42,097 nucleotides of DNA from Candidatus Cloacimonadota bacterium (GTDB lineage: Bacteria; Cloacimonadota; Cloacimonadia; Cloacimonadales; Cloacimonadaceae). A model generated the notes under the pieces. That model saw only the letters and a program-made list of their open reading frames with translations, did no database searches and was not told where the DNA came from. Shown here piece after piece: positions 1 to 6,578 of this stretch. Positions within the stretch are counted from its first letter, which is position 1, and every line of letters begins with the position of its first letter. A program made the position numbers and the translations under genes. The DNA lies in NCBI GenBank assembly GCA_012516855.1, contig JAAYWB010000104.1, positions 1-42,097 on the forward strand, read 5' to 3'.

Positions 1-864
1 GGTGATCGGAGTTTGCGCACCGCCGAGCGTGACGGCCGCCGTGCCGACCGTTGCCGCCGCTGCCGTGAAGCTGCCGCCGAGCACGTTGCTCAGGACGAAA
101 TAGCCCGTGTTGGTGCCGGAGGTCACATCGCCTGACGTGAGTATCCAGCGTTCGACAATGGCGGTGACCGCCCCTTGGGTGAGCGTGTCGCCCTCGTTGA
201 TGTTGGCCTTCAGATCGGTGAAGTCGATCTTGCTGCCAAGATCGACCTTGACCCATCCGGCCGGGGTGCTCCGGTAGATTTCTCCGGCCGTGCCGGCGGC
301 GTTGTCCCGGAAGCCGAACGCCTGATCCTTGAAGTAGAGCACGCCGCGGATCGGGCCTGACCCGGGGACCGGCTGGATGTCGGCCCGGTAGATGTTGGCC
401 GCGTATGCCTTGATGATCGCGTTGTCCCTGATCGACAGTTGGCTGTGGATCGCCGTCGCCTGCCCGATCGTGCCGCCGCCGATGTCGATCGGACCCGGAA
501 CGAACGCGCTGTTGAACGTGGTGGTAGTCTTGGTCAGCGCGACATATTTGCCGAAGGGATCAACGTAGCAAACCGTGCCTTGGATGTTGCCGAAACTGCC
601 CGCCGAACCGATTGGCGGGATGGGTTCGCCCGGGTTCATCGTCACGTCGATGGCAACGAAGCTGGCCCGACTCGGCGCCGGCCGACCGTCGAGGCGCTCG
701 TAGCCCGGGATGCGGTAGTAGCCGCCCTGCGAACGGCAGGCGAAATTGACGCAATCCCGCAAGGCTCCCGGCGCCAGATTGTAGGCTGACGTGATCTGGT
801 CGAAGCCACCCTGAAGCGGGGTGACTTCGTACTGTACTGGCGGAAGCCCTTGGACGTTCAGCAT
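1..864 (-). CDS. Putative tail nozzle/hub structural protein (3' end outside window)
   Basis: An open frame of 288 codons starts at ATG 864 and runs off the left edge. The start overlaps the stop of the upstream adaptor gene by 7 bases, suggesting translational coupling. The N-terminal region reads LAPGALRDCVNF, then GGYYRIPGYERLDGRPAPS, a pattern I associate with podovirus neck/tail hub proteins that follow the portal adaptor (nozzle-like, as P22 gp10 or SU10 nozzle). The remainder is beta-rich with many Gly, Thr and Ile residues and no transmembrane segment. It probably forms part of the short tail below the adaptor ring. The family assignment is from memory of sequence style and gene order. 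The coding frame itself is secure. Confidence 0.6.
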   Translation of the reverse strand, partial: MLNVQGLPPVQYEVTPLQGGFDQITSAYNLAPGALRDCVNFACRSQGGYYRIPGYERLDGRPAPSRASFVAIDVTMNPGEPIPPIGSAGSFGNIQGTVCYVDPFGKYVALTKTTTTFNSAFVPGPIDIGGGTIGQATAIHSQLSIRDNAIIKAYAANIYRADIQPVPGSGPIRGVLYFKDQAFGFRDNAAGTAGEIYRSTPAGWVKVDLGSKIDFTDLKANINEGDTLTQGAVTAIVERWILTSGDVTSGTNTGYFVLSNVLGGSFTAAAATVGTAAVTLGGAQTPIT

Positions 865-1532
865 AACGGTGCGCCACCGACGATCTGCGGGGATTGGTCG
901 AGGGTCATGCGCAGCACGATCTCGTTGTAGGCGTCGTTTGCACGCATGACCACTTCGGGAGCGGACTCGAACATGCCGTAGTGACGCAGCGCGCGCCACA
1001 CGATCACCATCTGCCAGCGTAACGGGATGACCGGGACATCGGTGTCGTTCAGCAGGTCCGGCGGGGCGGCGATGTACTGCATGGTCAGCCAGTAGGGAAC
1101 AGCGGGCACGGGGCCGATTTCCAGATTGGTATCCTGATTGACGCTGCAATTCAGCGGCCGGGATGCGGTTGTGCGCCGGGTGCTGAAGCGCCAGTAATCC
1201 CGGAAGGCGGGCCAGCGCATGTTGATCAGGAAGGTCTCGTCGCTGCGGTCCTCGTTGATCGAGACCCGCATACTATCCACGTCCCACTGGACAAGATCGT
1301 CGAGCGCCAGATCGGCGGCGCTGTAGGTGCCTTGGTTCGGCGTCAGTTGGACATGGACTTCCTTGCGGATGAAACCGAAAGTGAATTGGTCGCTGTTCAG
1401 GATTTCACGGTAGGCGGATTTCGACCACTCAACCACCCTTAACGCCTCGCCAGTCTGGTTCTGCGTCGAGGTAATCTCACCAGAAATACCGCCCTCCCGC
1501 ACGACGGCTTGACAAATTTGCAAGAAATTCAT
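858..1532 (-). CDS. Phage head-tail adaptor protein (SU10-adaptor-like)
   Basis: A 224-residue protein beginning MNFLQICQAVVREGGISG, followed by QTGEALRVVEWSKSAYREI. This is the characteristic start of the podovirus adaptor family typified by the SU10 adaptor, which forms the ring joining the portal to the nozzle. The C-terminal third (WRALRHYGMFESAPEVV) is helical, as in the family, and the length is typical. The start overlaps the upstream HNH endonuclease stop as ATGA, and the stop overlaps the next gene. Adaptor and nozzle are therefore translated together downstream of the inserted endonuclease. Function is inferred from family resemblance and position. Confidence 0.7.
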   Translation of the reverse strand: MNFLQICQAVVREGGISGEITSTQNQTGEALRVVEWSKSAYREILNSDQFTFGFIRKEVHVQLTPNQGTYSAADLALDDLVQWDVDSMRVSINEDRSDETFLINMRWPAFRDYWRFSTRRTTASRPLNCSVNQDTNLEIGPVPAVPYWLTMQYIAAPPDLLNDTDVPVIPLRWQMVIVWRALRHYGMFESAPEVVMRANDAYNEIVLRMTLDQSPQIVGGAPLC

Positions 1533-2251
1533 CTAGGTGCAATCTCCATTGTTGGATGGCCGGCGCGAAGCTGTTGATAAAGCGCCTTGTATGTTACACC
1601 GCGATTCAAAGCCAAGGCTTTTATATCGAGATGCTCATTGACTATAAAACCATTTGGCAGGACTTCGACAACCACTCGCGCGCTACCTTTTGTTCTGCCA
1701 CTTCTTTCCTTGTTCATTTTAGTCATGTGCTCACGCACCGCGGTCTTGTCGCGAGTTTCCCAACGCTTTCTTGCTCTCGAACTTTCTTTTGCTTTGAACT
1801 CGGGTGTTGAAGCGGTGATCTTACGACTGGCCACCCTCTTTGCTATTACCTCTGGTGACTTGAGTTTTTCGAGAGCCACCTTAAAACACGGATCGCCTGC
1901 TGCGTGGCGGGTGAGAAAAGCGGCTCTCCGTTTCGCAAGAATCTCCGGTGAATTGCAATGGACGCTGTGCGCCTCACGCAACCAACTGTACAAACGATTC
2001 GTCACACGCTTACCGTGCGGATCACGACACATTGCCATGACGGCAAAGATCAGATTCCCAACCCCCGGATACATCTTGACCAGAAGTTGATGAGCAACAA
2101 AATGCTCGCGTGCCGTAAGGCGAACCAAGTTCTCACGGTCATCTGTGCCACCCATGCAACGCGGGAGAACGTGGTGCTTCTCGCTGTAACCAGAGACCTC
2201 CCGATTACGAGCGTGATTGATCAAACGGGAGTAGTGCTCTGAGTAATTCAT
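1529..2251 (-). CDS. HNH homing endonuclease
   Basis: A 240-residue protein starting MNYSEHYSRLINHARNRE. Residues about 20-60 carry an HNH core (EKHHVLPRCMGG, then NLVRLTAREHFVAHQLL) typical of free-standing phage homing endonucleases. The C-terminus ends in a helix-turn-helix-like tail (LDIKALALNRGVTYKALYQQLR). ATG 2251 is chosen over the in-frame upstream codons because homology to the paralogue at 36475-37212 starts there (MNYENIHNNL, ERHHVVPRCLGG). The gene is more AT-rich than its neighbours and separates the 161-residue virion-region gene from the adaptor. It is likely a mobile intruder rather than a structural gene. Confidence 0.85.
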   Translation of the reverse strand: MNYSEHYSRLINHARNREVSGYSEKHHVLPRCMGGTDDRENLVRLTAREHFVAHQLLVKMYPGVGNLIFAVMAMCRDPHGKRVTNRLYSWLREAHSVHCNSPEILAKRRAAFLTRHAAGDPCFKVALEKLKSPEVIAKRVASRKITASTPEFKAKESSRARKRWETRDKTAVREHMTKMNKERSGRTKGSARVVVEVLPNGFIVNEHLDIKALALNRGVTYKALYQQLRAGHPTMEIAPR

Positions 2252-2272
2252 GCGCGCTATTGTACCTGAATG

Positions 2273-2297
2273 AAAACCGGCCGCACAAGGCGGCCGG
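2273..2297 (-). terminator. Rho-independent terminator
   Basis: Read on the minus strand, an 8-bp perfect stem CCGGCCGC/GCGGCCGG with a 5-base loop is followed by TTTT. It lies 36 bases after the stop of the gene at 2333-2818 and before the HNH endonuclease start, so it would end transcripts of that gene or partially attenuate adaptor expression. Confidence 0.7.
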
Positions 2298-2332
2298 GAA
2301 AGCAAGGGAAACAGGAGGAAGCCCCTGCTTTA

Positions 2333-2818
2333 TTAGGTTGAGGATTGCAGCAGGCTGCGGAGCCAGTCGGCACCCTTCTTGCCTGCCGGGTCGTGGATGA
2401 CGCTGAAGGGATACTTCAGTGACGAACTGCGTTCGATGCGCATGGCGCGGGCACCGTCGGGCTGGGTGTATTCGACCGTCTTGATCGCGTGCTCCTTGCA
2501 CGAGGCAAGGATGGCGACAAACTTGCGGCGAACCTTCTGCGGCTGGCCGCGCAGGAAGTATTGGGTGACCCCGTTGCAAGCGGTGAAGACCGGATTCTCG
2601 GCCTTTTCATCGGTGCTTTCATGCACCATCACTTCGACCATCTGCTCGTTGAACCTCAGTTCTTCGAGATATTGCTTGTCGCCGGCACCGGTGGAGGGCG
2701 CAGGCATGACATCAATTTCGACGGCCGGGGCGCCCTTGAGGAACTCTTCCTCGAAGTCGCTGCTTTTCGGTTGCTGGATTTCGACTTCACTCGCGTCGAA
2801 GGTTTTCTTGGTGACCAT
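2333..2818 (-). CDS. Conserved phage protein of unknown function
   Basis: A 161-residue acidic protein. The N-terminal half is probably disordered and rich in Glu, Asp and Pro. The central part NPVFTACNGVTQYFLRGQ, followed by PQKVRRKFVAIL, resembles a widespread family of lytic-phage hypothetical proteins. No catalytic motif is visible. It has its own promoter at 2847-2874 and is followed by a terminator, so it is a monocistronic unit between lysis and neck genes. Expression as an independent, strongly transcribed unit suggests a stoichiometric virion or host-interaction role, but this is inference. Confidence 0.7.
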   Translation of the reverse strand: MVTKKTFDASEVEIQQPKSSDFEEEFLKGAPAVEIDVMPAPSTGAGDKQYLEELRFNEQMVEVMVHESTDEKAENPVFTACNGVTQYFLRGQPQKVRRKFVAILASCKEHAIKTVEYTQPDGARAMRIERSSSLKYPFSVIHDPAGKKGADWLRSLLQSST

Positions 2819-2846
2819 CAGGTGCTCCTGTTGAAAAGTCGGTGAG

Positions 2847-2874
2847 ACGATAGCCTACATCAATTGGTTGTCAA
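2847..2874 (-). promoter_or_regulatory. Sigma70 promoter for gene 2333-2818
   Basis: On the minus strand, TTGACA (2874-2869), a 16-bp spacer and TATCGT (2852-2847) precede an AGGAG ribosome site. The -35 is perfect. The same -10 TATCGT is used before the coat gene. Confidence 0.65.
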
Positions 2875-3188
2875 GATGCAACCTTCTTCAGCTTCTGTTC
2901 AATGAGGCGTTCGAGAATGAATAGCAGTCGGGCGGCCATGTGACCACCGATGCCGGCGCCGGCGGCACACAGGCTGGGAGGTTGTCCGAATCCGTCGAGC
3001 GTCATAAAAACACCGATACCGACGAATCCGGAAGTGACCATCTCACCGATTAACTCCAAGAGGTTGAAGGCTCTCGTGTGAGAAACCTTCACCTTGGCGT
3101 ACCAATTGACAAAGCCACCACCCATAGCCATAGCCAAGGCGAGCGCCCATGTGGCAAGGTGCCATGATGTTGGGTCTTTTTCTGGCAT
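2871..3188 (-). CDS. LydA-type holin (phage holin family)
   Basis: A 105-residue protein starting MPEKDPTSWHLATWALALAM. It has a first hydrophobic stretch at about 8-24 (ending GGGFVNWY), a second at about 48-62 (SGFVGIGVFMTLDGF) and a third around CAAGAGIGGHMAARLLF, then a basic tail EQKLKK. This three-segment layout with the final GHMAAR resembles LydA/phage-holin superfamily III proteins, small inner-membrane proteins that permit endolysin action. ATG 3188 is chosen because it overlaps the upstream stop as TAATG. Upstream in-frame residues lack hydrophobic or family character. It is the last gene of the lysis cassette. Confidence 0.75.
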   Translation of the reverse strand: MPEKDPTSWHLATWALALAMAMGGGFVNWYAKVKVSHTRAFNLLELIGEMVTSGFVGIGVFMTLDGFGQPPSLCAAGAGIGGHMAARLLFILERLIEQKLKKVAS

Positions 3189-3445
3189 TATTTCTTGAAC
3201 AGCCCGGTCGAGTTTGCCAGAGAGACCACGGCACCGATAGCGGATTGAAGAGCGGGCCACAGCTTCTCGAACGACAACGTGGCGTCGGCCACCGTGTTGT
3301 AGGCAGCCTCGATAATTGAGCGGAGAGCCGCCAGTTTGGCTGCACCTTGGCCGGCGACGGGGAATGCGCCTTCCAACACCTTTACGGCTTCGACGACGGC
3401 CGGGAGAAGGGCCAACACGGCGCGGATGATGATGAGATACTGCAT
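3188..3445 (-). CDS. Small hydrophobic lysis-cassette protein
   Basis: An 85-residue protein with a good ribosome site (TTAGGAG) before ATG 3445. The N-terminus is hydrophobic (MQYLIIIRAVLALLPAVVEA) and the rest amphipathic, with a C-terminal hydrophobic helix (LQSAIGAVVSLANSTG). It is coupled to the LydA-type holin through TAATG. It may be a holin partner or antiholin. No family is recognised with certainty. Confidence 0.6.
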   Translation of the reverse strand: MQYLIIIRAVLALLPAVVEAVKVLEGAFPVAGQGAAKLAALRSIIEAAYNTVADATLSFEKLWPALQSAIGAVVSLANSTGLFKK

Positions 3446-3455
3446 TAGGTTTCTC

Positions 3456-3719
3456 CTAAAATCGGCAACTAGCCGAGACTCCGGTTGTGAAATAGGTCTG
3501 GTTCGATAGGTTTTGGATCGACAGGCTGGGGAGCACTTGCTCTTTCAACAGGGATGGGTAAGTCGGCAGAGGTTGGTTCAGCAACAGGCTTTCCCCTTCC
3601 TGTGTCAGTCCCAACAGGGGGAAGACCGCGCATACCAATTTTTGTTGTTGAGACAACTGTTGCGGTGCCATTGAGCATCCCGACAAGGACAGCGATACCG
3701 CCAGCAACAGTGAGCGCAT
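3456..3719 (-). CDS. Nested Rz1-like outer-membrane lipoprotein (o-spanin candidate)
   Basis: An alternative frame inside the holin-like gene at 3469-3885 encodes 87 residues starting MRSLLLAVSLSLSGCSMAP. This is a short charged n-region, a hydrophobic stretch and a clear lipobox LSGC with cysteine at residue 15. The mature part is Gln- and Pro-containing (PLPTYPSLL) and would be about 73 residues. The frame ends 13 bases beyond the host gene and just before the next start. Nested, out-of-frame lipoproteins are the hallmark of Rz1 spanins in lysis cassettes. Against it, the ATG has no clear Shine-Dalgarno site, and no long coiled-coil i-spanin partner is visible. Confidence 0.55.
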   Translation of the reverse strand: MRSLLLAVSLSLSGCSMAPQQLSQQQKLVCAVFPLLGLTQEGESLLLNQPLPTYPSLLKEQVLPSLSIQNLSNQTYFTTGVSASCRF

Positions 3720-3885
3720 CTTGCGTGGTGACTTGTGGGAAGTATCCGAAGGCGTTGGCGATTGCAAGCAGTGCGCCGAGCAATATTGCGAGCTTTGAGC
3801 CGACGAGTTGGGTGTTTTTCCAAGTGGCAGCATTTGCCAACTCCTTACCAGCGCTGAAAGCCTGAAAGAAATCCTTGATCAACAT
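3469..3885 (-). CDS. Holin-like inner-membrane protein
   Basis: A 138-residue protein with start ATG 3885, eight bases after a strong AGGAGG. Residues about 1-25 (MLIKDFFQAFSAGKELANAA, then TWKNTQL) are followed by two transmembrane segments (SKLAILLGALLAIANAFGYF and ALTVAGGIAVLVGMLNG). A Pro-rich, probably disordered tail follows. This two-helix form starting with a KEL...TWK motif is common next to phage endolysins. It may be the principal holin or a pinholin-type partner of the LydA-like protein. It hosts a nested lipoprotein frame in its 3' half. Confidence 0.7.
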   Translation of the reverse strand: MLIKDFFQAFSAGKELANAATWKNTQLVGSKLAILLGALLAIANAFGYFPQVTTQDALTVAGGIAVLVGMLNGTATVVSTTKIGMRGLPPVGTDTGRGKPVAEPTSADLPIPVERASAPQPVDPKPIEPDLFHNRSLG

Positions 3886-4004
3886 TGACCGCACCTCCTA
3901 TCTTCCACTTCATGTTCGTTCAACCAGGGGCCGAGAGTTGTGACCCAGCCGTAAATCGCGACAGAGAAGATCACGACGAAGATTACAGCAACCAGCCAGC
4001 GCAC
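3879..4004 (-). CDS. 41-residue single-pass membrane protein in lysis cassette
   Basis: A GTG start at 4004 follows GGAGG by seven bases. The product begins MRWLVAVIFVVIFSVAIYG, one transmembrane helix, followed by a short hydrophilic tail WLNEHEVEDRRCGQC. Its stop overlaps the start of the holin-like gene (ATGTTGA), and it begins directly after the endolysin stop, so it fills the only gap in the cassette. It could be a minimal inner-membrane spanin-like or antiholin peptide. This is inferred only from topology and position. Confidence 0.5.
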   Translation of the reverse strand: MRWLVAVIFVVIFSVAIYGWVTTLGPWLNEHEVEDRRCGQC

Positions 4005-4005
4005 C

Positions 4006-4449
4006 TCACACCCTCCACTTTGCAACCGCTTGAGCCAGACTCAGACCTTCGCGAAACTGGCAATGGGCTGTCTCCCGAAGACTTCCTGTCCAGCGCCCGG
4101 CCCATTCAAGATCGAGCGATTCCGCAATCTTACCACAGGTTTCATAGAGACCCTTGTCACTCCACGCAGCTTTTCCGCCAACAAGGGGTACGAAGTCAAA
4201 CGCCGCCCGGAAATTGTGCCAACTCTGGCCGCCGCGGGCATTGGTCACGATGTCGCCCATCGGCTTCGACCGACGTGGATTTGGGCCAGTCGTCGTGCGC
4301 CCCTGCGCGTAAAGAACCTCCTGCTCCTTCTCGGAGCGATAGGTGCAATAGATCAGAACCTCGATGCCGAACGTCGCACACTTGGCGACGAACATCTCCG
4401 CGCGCTTGCGGGTTTCCGGGTTCAGGTCAAGCAGGCTTCTGGACGCCAT
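4006..4449 (-). CDS. Endolysin, L-alanyl-D-glutamate peptidase (M15C, VanY-like)
   Basis: A 147-residue protein with the zinc peptidase signature of the M15 family. SWHNFRAAFDF carries the first His and the Asp ligand, EWAGRWTGS lies before the catalytic region, and AHCQF carries the second His. The N-terminal part (LDLNPETRKRAEMFV, then CTYRSEKEQEVLYAQGRT) is typical of T5-like endolysins, and the length is close to theirs. The enzyme should cleave the L-Ala-D-Glu bond of peptidoglycan stem peptides. No signal peptide is present, so release to the periplasm would depend on the downstream holin-type proteins. Confidence 0.88.
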   Translation of the reverse strand: MASRSLLDLNPETRKRAEMFVAKCATFGIEVLIYCTYRSEKEQEVLYAQGRTTTGPNPRRSKPMGDIVTNARGGQSWHNFRAAFDFVPLVGGKAAWSDKGLYETCGKIAESLDLEWAGRWTGSLRETAHCQFREGLSLAQAVAKWRV

Positions 4450-4469
4450 GCGTATCTCTCAGGTCAAGA

Positions 4470-5252
4470 TCAGGTCGGAAATTCAGCAATGGTGCCGAAC
4501 TTCGACATCTGGTAATGGATGTCGAACTCGAAGAAGCGGGCGTTTGTCGCATAGGTGTCGGCGACTGCCGCCGGATTGCGCCGAACCTGCCAGGCAATAA
4601 TCGTTGATTCCTTTTTGCCGGTCATCGTGAGTTCGGGGAACTTGGAGATGGCGTGTTTTCCCGCCGTGTCAGAATTCGGCACACCCTCCGTTGCAGGAAG
4701 CCAGGCAGAATAAGCAGGAAGGACCTCACCAGCACCAGCTATGGCATAGCACCACTCCCACTCCACGCCGCCGGCAGCCGAAGTTGTCTTGGCCCAATGG
4801 AGGTGGGGTCTGATTGCTGAACCGGCAAACCAAGCGTGAGGCATTTGTGCAATACCCGCGATCAGATTGACCGCACTGCCGGAAAAGAGAAGCGTTCCTG
4901 GAACAACGCTCTTATCGACGGTCGGTGCATCTGTCGCACCAGCCGGATTGATTCCTTGGGCCGGAAAACGCAGGTCGTCCCACCCAAGGTAAGGAGTATC
5001 CACCGAATCCTTGGTGGCGAAACCGGCGATCTGAGAAGACCCGTCGAGCGCGTAGCGAACAATCTCAATGGTTTCCCCACCTTGAGTCAGGCTGGTGACT
5101 TTCCCAACCTCGTCACGCACAACGATCGCGGCATCAGAAATTTCCAGCGGAGTACCATCAACGATCAGATTGGTTGGGGTGCCGTTGCTGGCACGTTCAA
5201 TTCTGACCACATCCAGGGCATTCAGCCCTGCGTCCAGTTCGCCGAAGTTCAT
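4470..5252 (-). CDS. Putative virion decoration or fibre protein
   Basis: A 260-residue protein. ATG 5252 follows TTAGGAGT. Residues about 1-85 (LNALDVVRIERA, then DGTPLEISDAAIV) look like a small beta domain. The C-terminal part contains WDDLRFPAQGINPAGAT, then QMPHAW and IRPHLHWAKTTSA. That block recurs in many phage structural proteins of unknown exact role and is beta-rich. Position between the coat accessory genes and the endolysin fits a head decoration or tail fibre component. No enzymatic motif is seen. Confidence 0.6.
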   Translation of the reverse strand: MNFGELDAGLNALDVVRIERASNGTPTNLIVDGTPLEISDAAIVVRDEVGKVTSLTQGGETIEIVRYALDGSSQIAGFATKDSVDTPYLGWDDLRFPAQGINPAGATDAPTVDKSVVPGTLLFSGSAVNLIAGIAQMPHAWFAGSAIRPHLHWAKTTSAAGGVEWEWCYAIAGAGEVLPAYSAWLPATEGVPNSDTAGKHAISKFPELTMTGKKESTIIAWQVRRNPAAVADTYATNARFFEFDIHYQMSKFGTIAEFPT

Positions 5253-5334
5253 CGCTTGACTCCTAAGAAAAAAAAGGTTGTGGTGGCCTGCATCATACCT
5301 TAGACCATCCAAATACCCCAGATTTCACGTGAGG

Positions 5335-6204
5335 CTAATTATATGTTGCAGGTACGGCCATGATTGGAAGCTCAACTGACCAATCATTATTACCTTTCTC
5401 TCCGACCACCACACCAAGATCATTGATACCATAAAAATACGCCGAATCAAGACCGAATGTCCCTGCGTCTATGGCGGTTCCGTCAGCTAACCAAATTGCC
5501 GCATGATCTACACCGGCAACCGTTACATATCCAACCACCACACCTGAACTATTTATGCCGTTTATTGCTCCTTCTGTTCCTCCTACGGGTAAATCAAGAA
5601 AAGTTGGTGTTCCATCAGCGGACCACTTACAGGGTTGATAGGCACCGGCAACATCTACATATCCAGCCACCACACCTGAACTATTTATGCCGTTTATTGC
5701 TCCTTCTGTTCCTCCTACGGGTAAATCAAGAAAAGTTGGTGTTCCATCAGCGGACCACTTGCACGGCTGATTGACGTCGGTAACCTTTGCGTATCCAGCC
5801 ATCACACCTGAACTATTTATGGAGGTTGCAGCGCCTTCTGTTGCTTCTGCGGGCAGGGCAAGGACGGTTGGTGTTCCATCGACAGACCACTTGCACGGCT
5901 GATAGACGTCGGTAACCTTTGCGTATCCAGCCATCACACCTGAACTATTTATGGCCTGTAGCGAACCTTCTGTTCCTCCTGCGGGCAGGGCAAGGACGGT
6001 TGGTGTTCCATCGGCGGACCATTTGCATGGCTGATAGATACCTGTAACCGTTACATATCCACCCATCACACCTGAACTATTTATGGAGTTTGCAGCGCCT
6101 ATTGTTCCCCCTGCGGGTAGTGTAAGATCGACTTGGACCAGGCCAGTAGCAAACGCGCTACGAACAGCAGCCCCGATCTTTCCAAACGAGTTCAGGCAAA
6201 ACAT
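5335..6204 (-). CDS. HAF-repeat protein, putative surface/receptor-interacting virion protein
   Basis: A 289-residue protein built mostly from 44-residue repeats. Six copies of an INSSGVxxGY-type motif alternate with QPCKWSADGTPTxLxLP. The pattern (GINxxGxVVG) is that of HAF repeats, which occur in extracellular bacterial proteins and are thought to form beta-propeller-like blades. The last unit diverges (GINDLGVVVGEKG). The N-terminus (MFCLNSFGKIGAAVRSAF) could be an anchoring segment. There is no signal peptide. Location among coat and decoration genes suggests a head or tail fibre-like surface protein. Two adjacent repeats are nearly identical, suggesting recent duplication. Confidence 0.65.
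   Translation of the reverse strand: MFCLNSFGKIGAAVRSAFATGLVQVDLTLPAGGTIGAANSINSSGVMGGYVTVTGIYQPCKWSADGTPTVLALPAGGTEGSLQAINSSGVMAGYAKVTDVYQPCKWSVDGTPTVLALPAEATEGAATSINSSGVMAGYAKVTDVNQPCKWSADGTPTFLDLPVGGTEGAINGINSSGVVAGYVDVAGAYQPCKWSADGTPTFLDLPVGGTEGAINGINSSGVVVGYVTVAGVDHAAIWLADGTAIDAGTFGLDSAYFYGINDLGVVVGEKGNNDWSVELPIMAVPATYN
5541..6078 (-). repeat. 132-bp tandem repeat array inside HAF-repeat gene
   Basis: The word CACCTGAACT recurs at 5541, 5673, 5805, 5937 and 6069, exactly 132 bp apart (44 codons). The units around 5541-5673 share almost all bases, while outer units have diverged. An in-frame period allows copy-number change by slippage or recombination without breaking the gene. Confidence 0.95.
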
Positions 6205-6207
6205 GGG

Positions 6208-6510
6208 TTAGGCACCCTGGATTGCAGCGACCTTCATGCCACCGGTGACGGCGAAATATTCAACCGAACCGCTTGGCATATAGAGCGTGCTCACCGTCGC
6301 TGTTGGATTTGCTCCGAAGGCGAGATTGACCGGGGTGTCGGTAGCGATGCGAACGAACCTGGTGCTCGCGTTGAAGGCTGCTGATTGTGCGGAAGCACCT
6401 GCAACACTCACCGTCTGTTCAGCCAGCGGCGGCACGGCTGCCACCTCAATACCGGCCCCTGATTCTGCTGCACCTTTGTTGGCTAACTCGGTGATGTAAA
6501 TTTTTGCCAC
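6208..6510 (-). CDS. Small conserved virion-associated protein
   Basis: A 100-residue protein with a GTG start at 6510, preceded by TTAGGAG. It contains FVRIATDTPVNLAFG and YMPSGSVEYFAVTGG, motifs found in small phage structural/decoration proteins encoded beside the coat gene. It is beta-rich with no transmembrane segment. It follows the coat gene's terminator, so it is expressed by read-through or from an unrecognised promoter. A head stabilisation role is inferred from position. Confidence 0.6.
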   Translation of the reverse strand: MAKIYITELANKGAAESGAGIEVAAVPPLAEQTVSVAGASAQSAAFNASTRFVRIATDTPVNLAFGANPTATVSTLYMPSGSVEYFAVTGGMKVAAIQGA

Positions 6511-6524
6511 GGTGTTTCTCCTAA

Positions 6525-6554
6525 GAAAAAAGGGGGTGAGTTGAACTCACCCCC
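6525..6554 (-). terminator. Rho-independent terminator after the coat gene
   Basis: On the minus strand, a 9-bp perfect stem GGGGGTGAG/CTCACCCCC with loop TTCAA is followed by TTTTTT. It begins 25 bases after the coat gene stop and would limit transcription into the decoration genes. Confidence 0.9.
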
Positions 6555-6578
6555 TTGATCATACACCTGCCTTGCGGC

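Noticed and set aside
3720-3833. Longer version of the nested lipoprotein starting at 3833
   Set aside because: The extra 38 residues are hydrophilic and would displace the lipoprotein signal from the N-terminus. The internal ATG at 3719 gives a proper signal.
5286-5320. Promoter or terminator before the gene at 4470-5252 on the minus strand
   Set aside because: A TATGAT box and a T-run are present, but no acceptable -35 and no stable stem were found.
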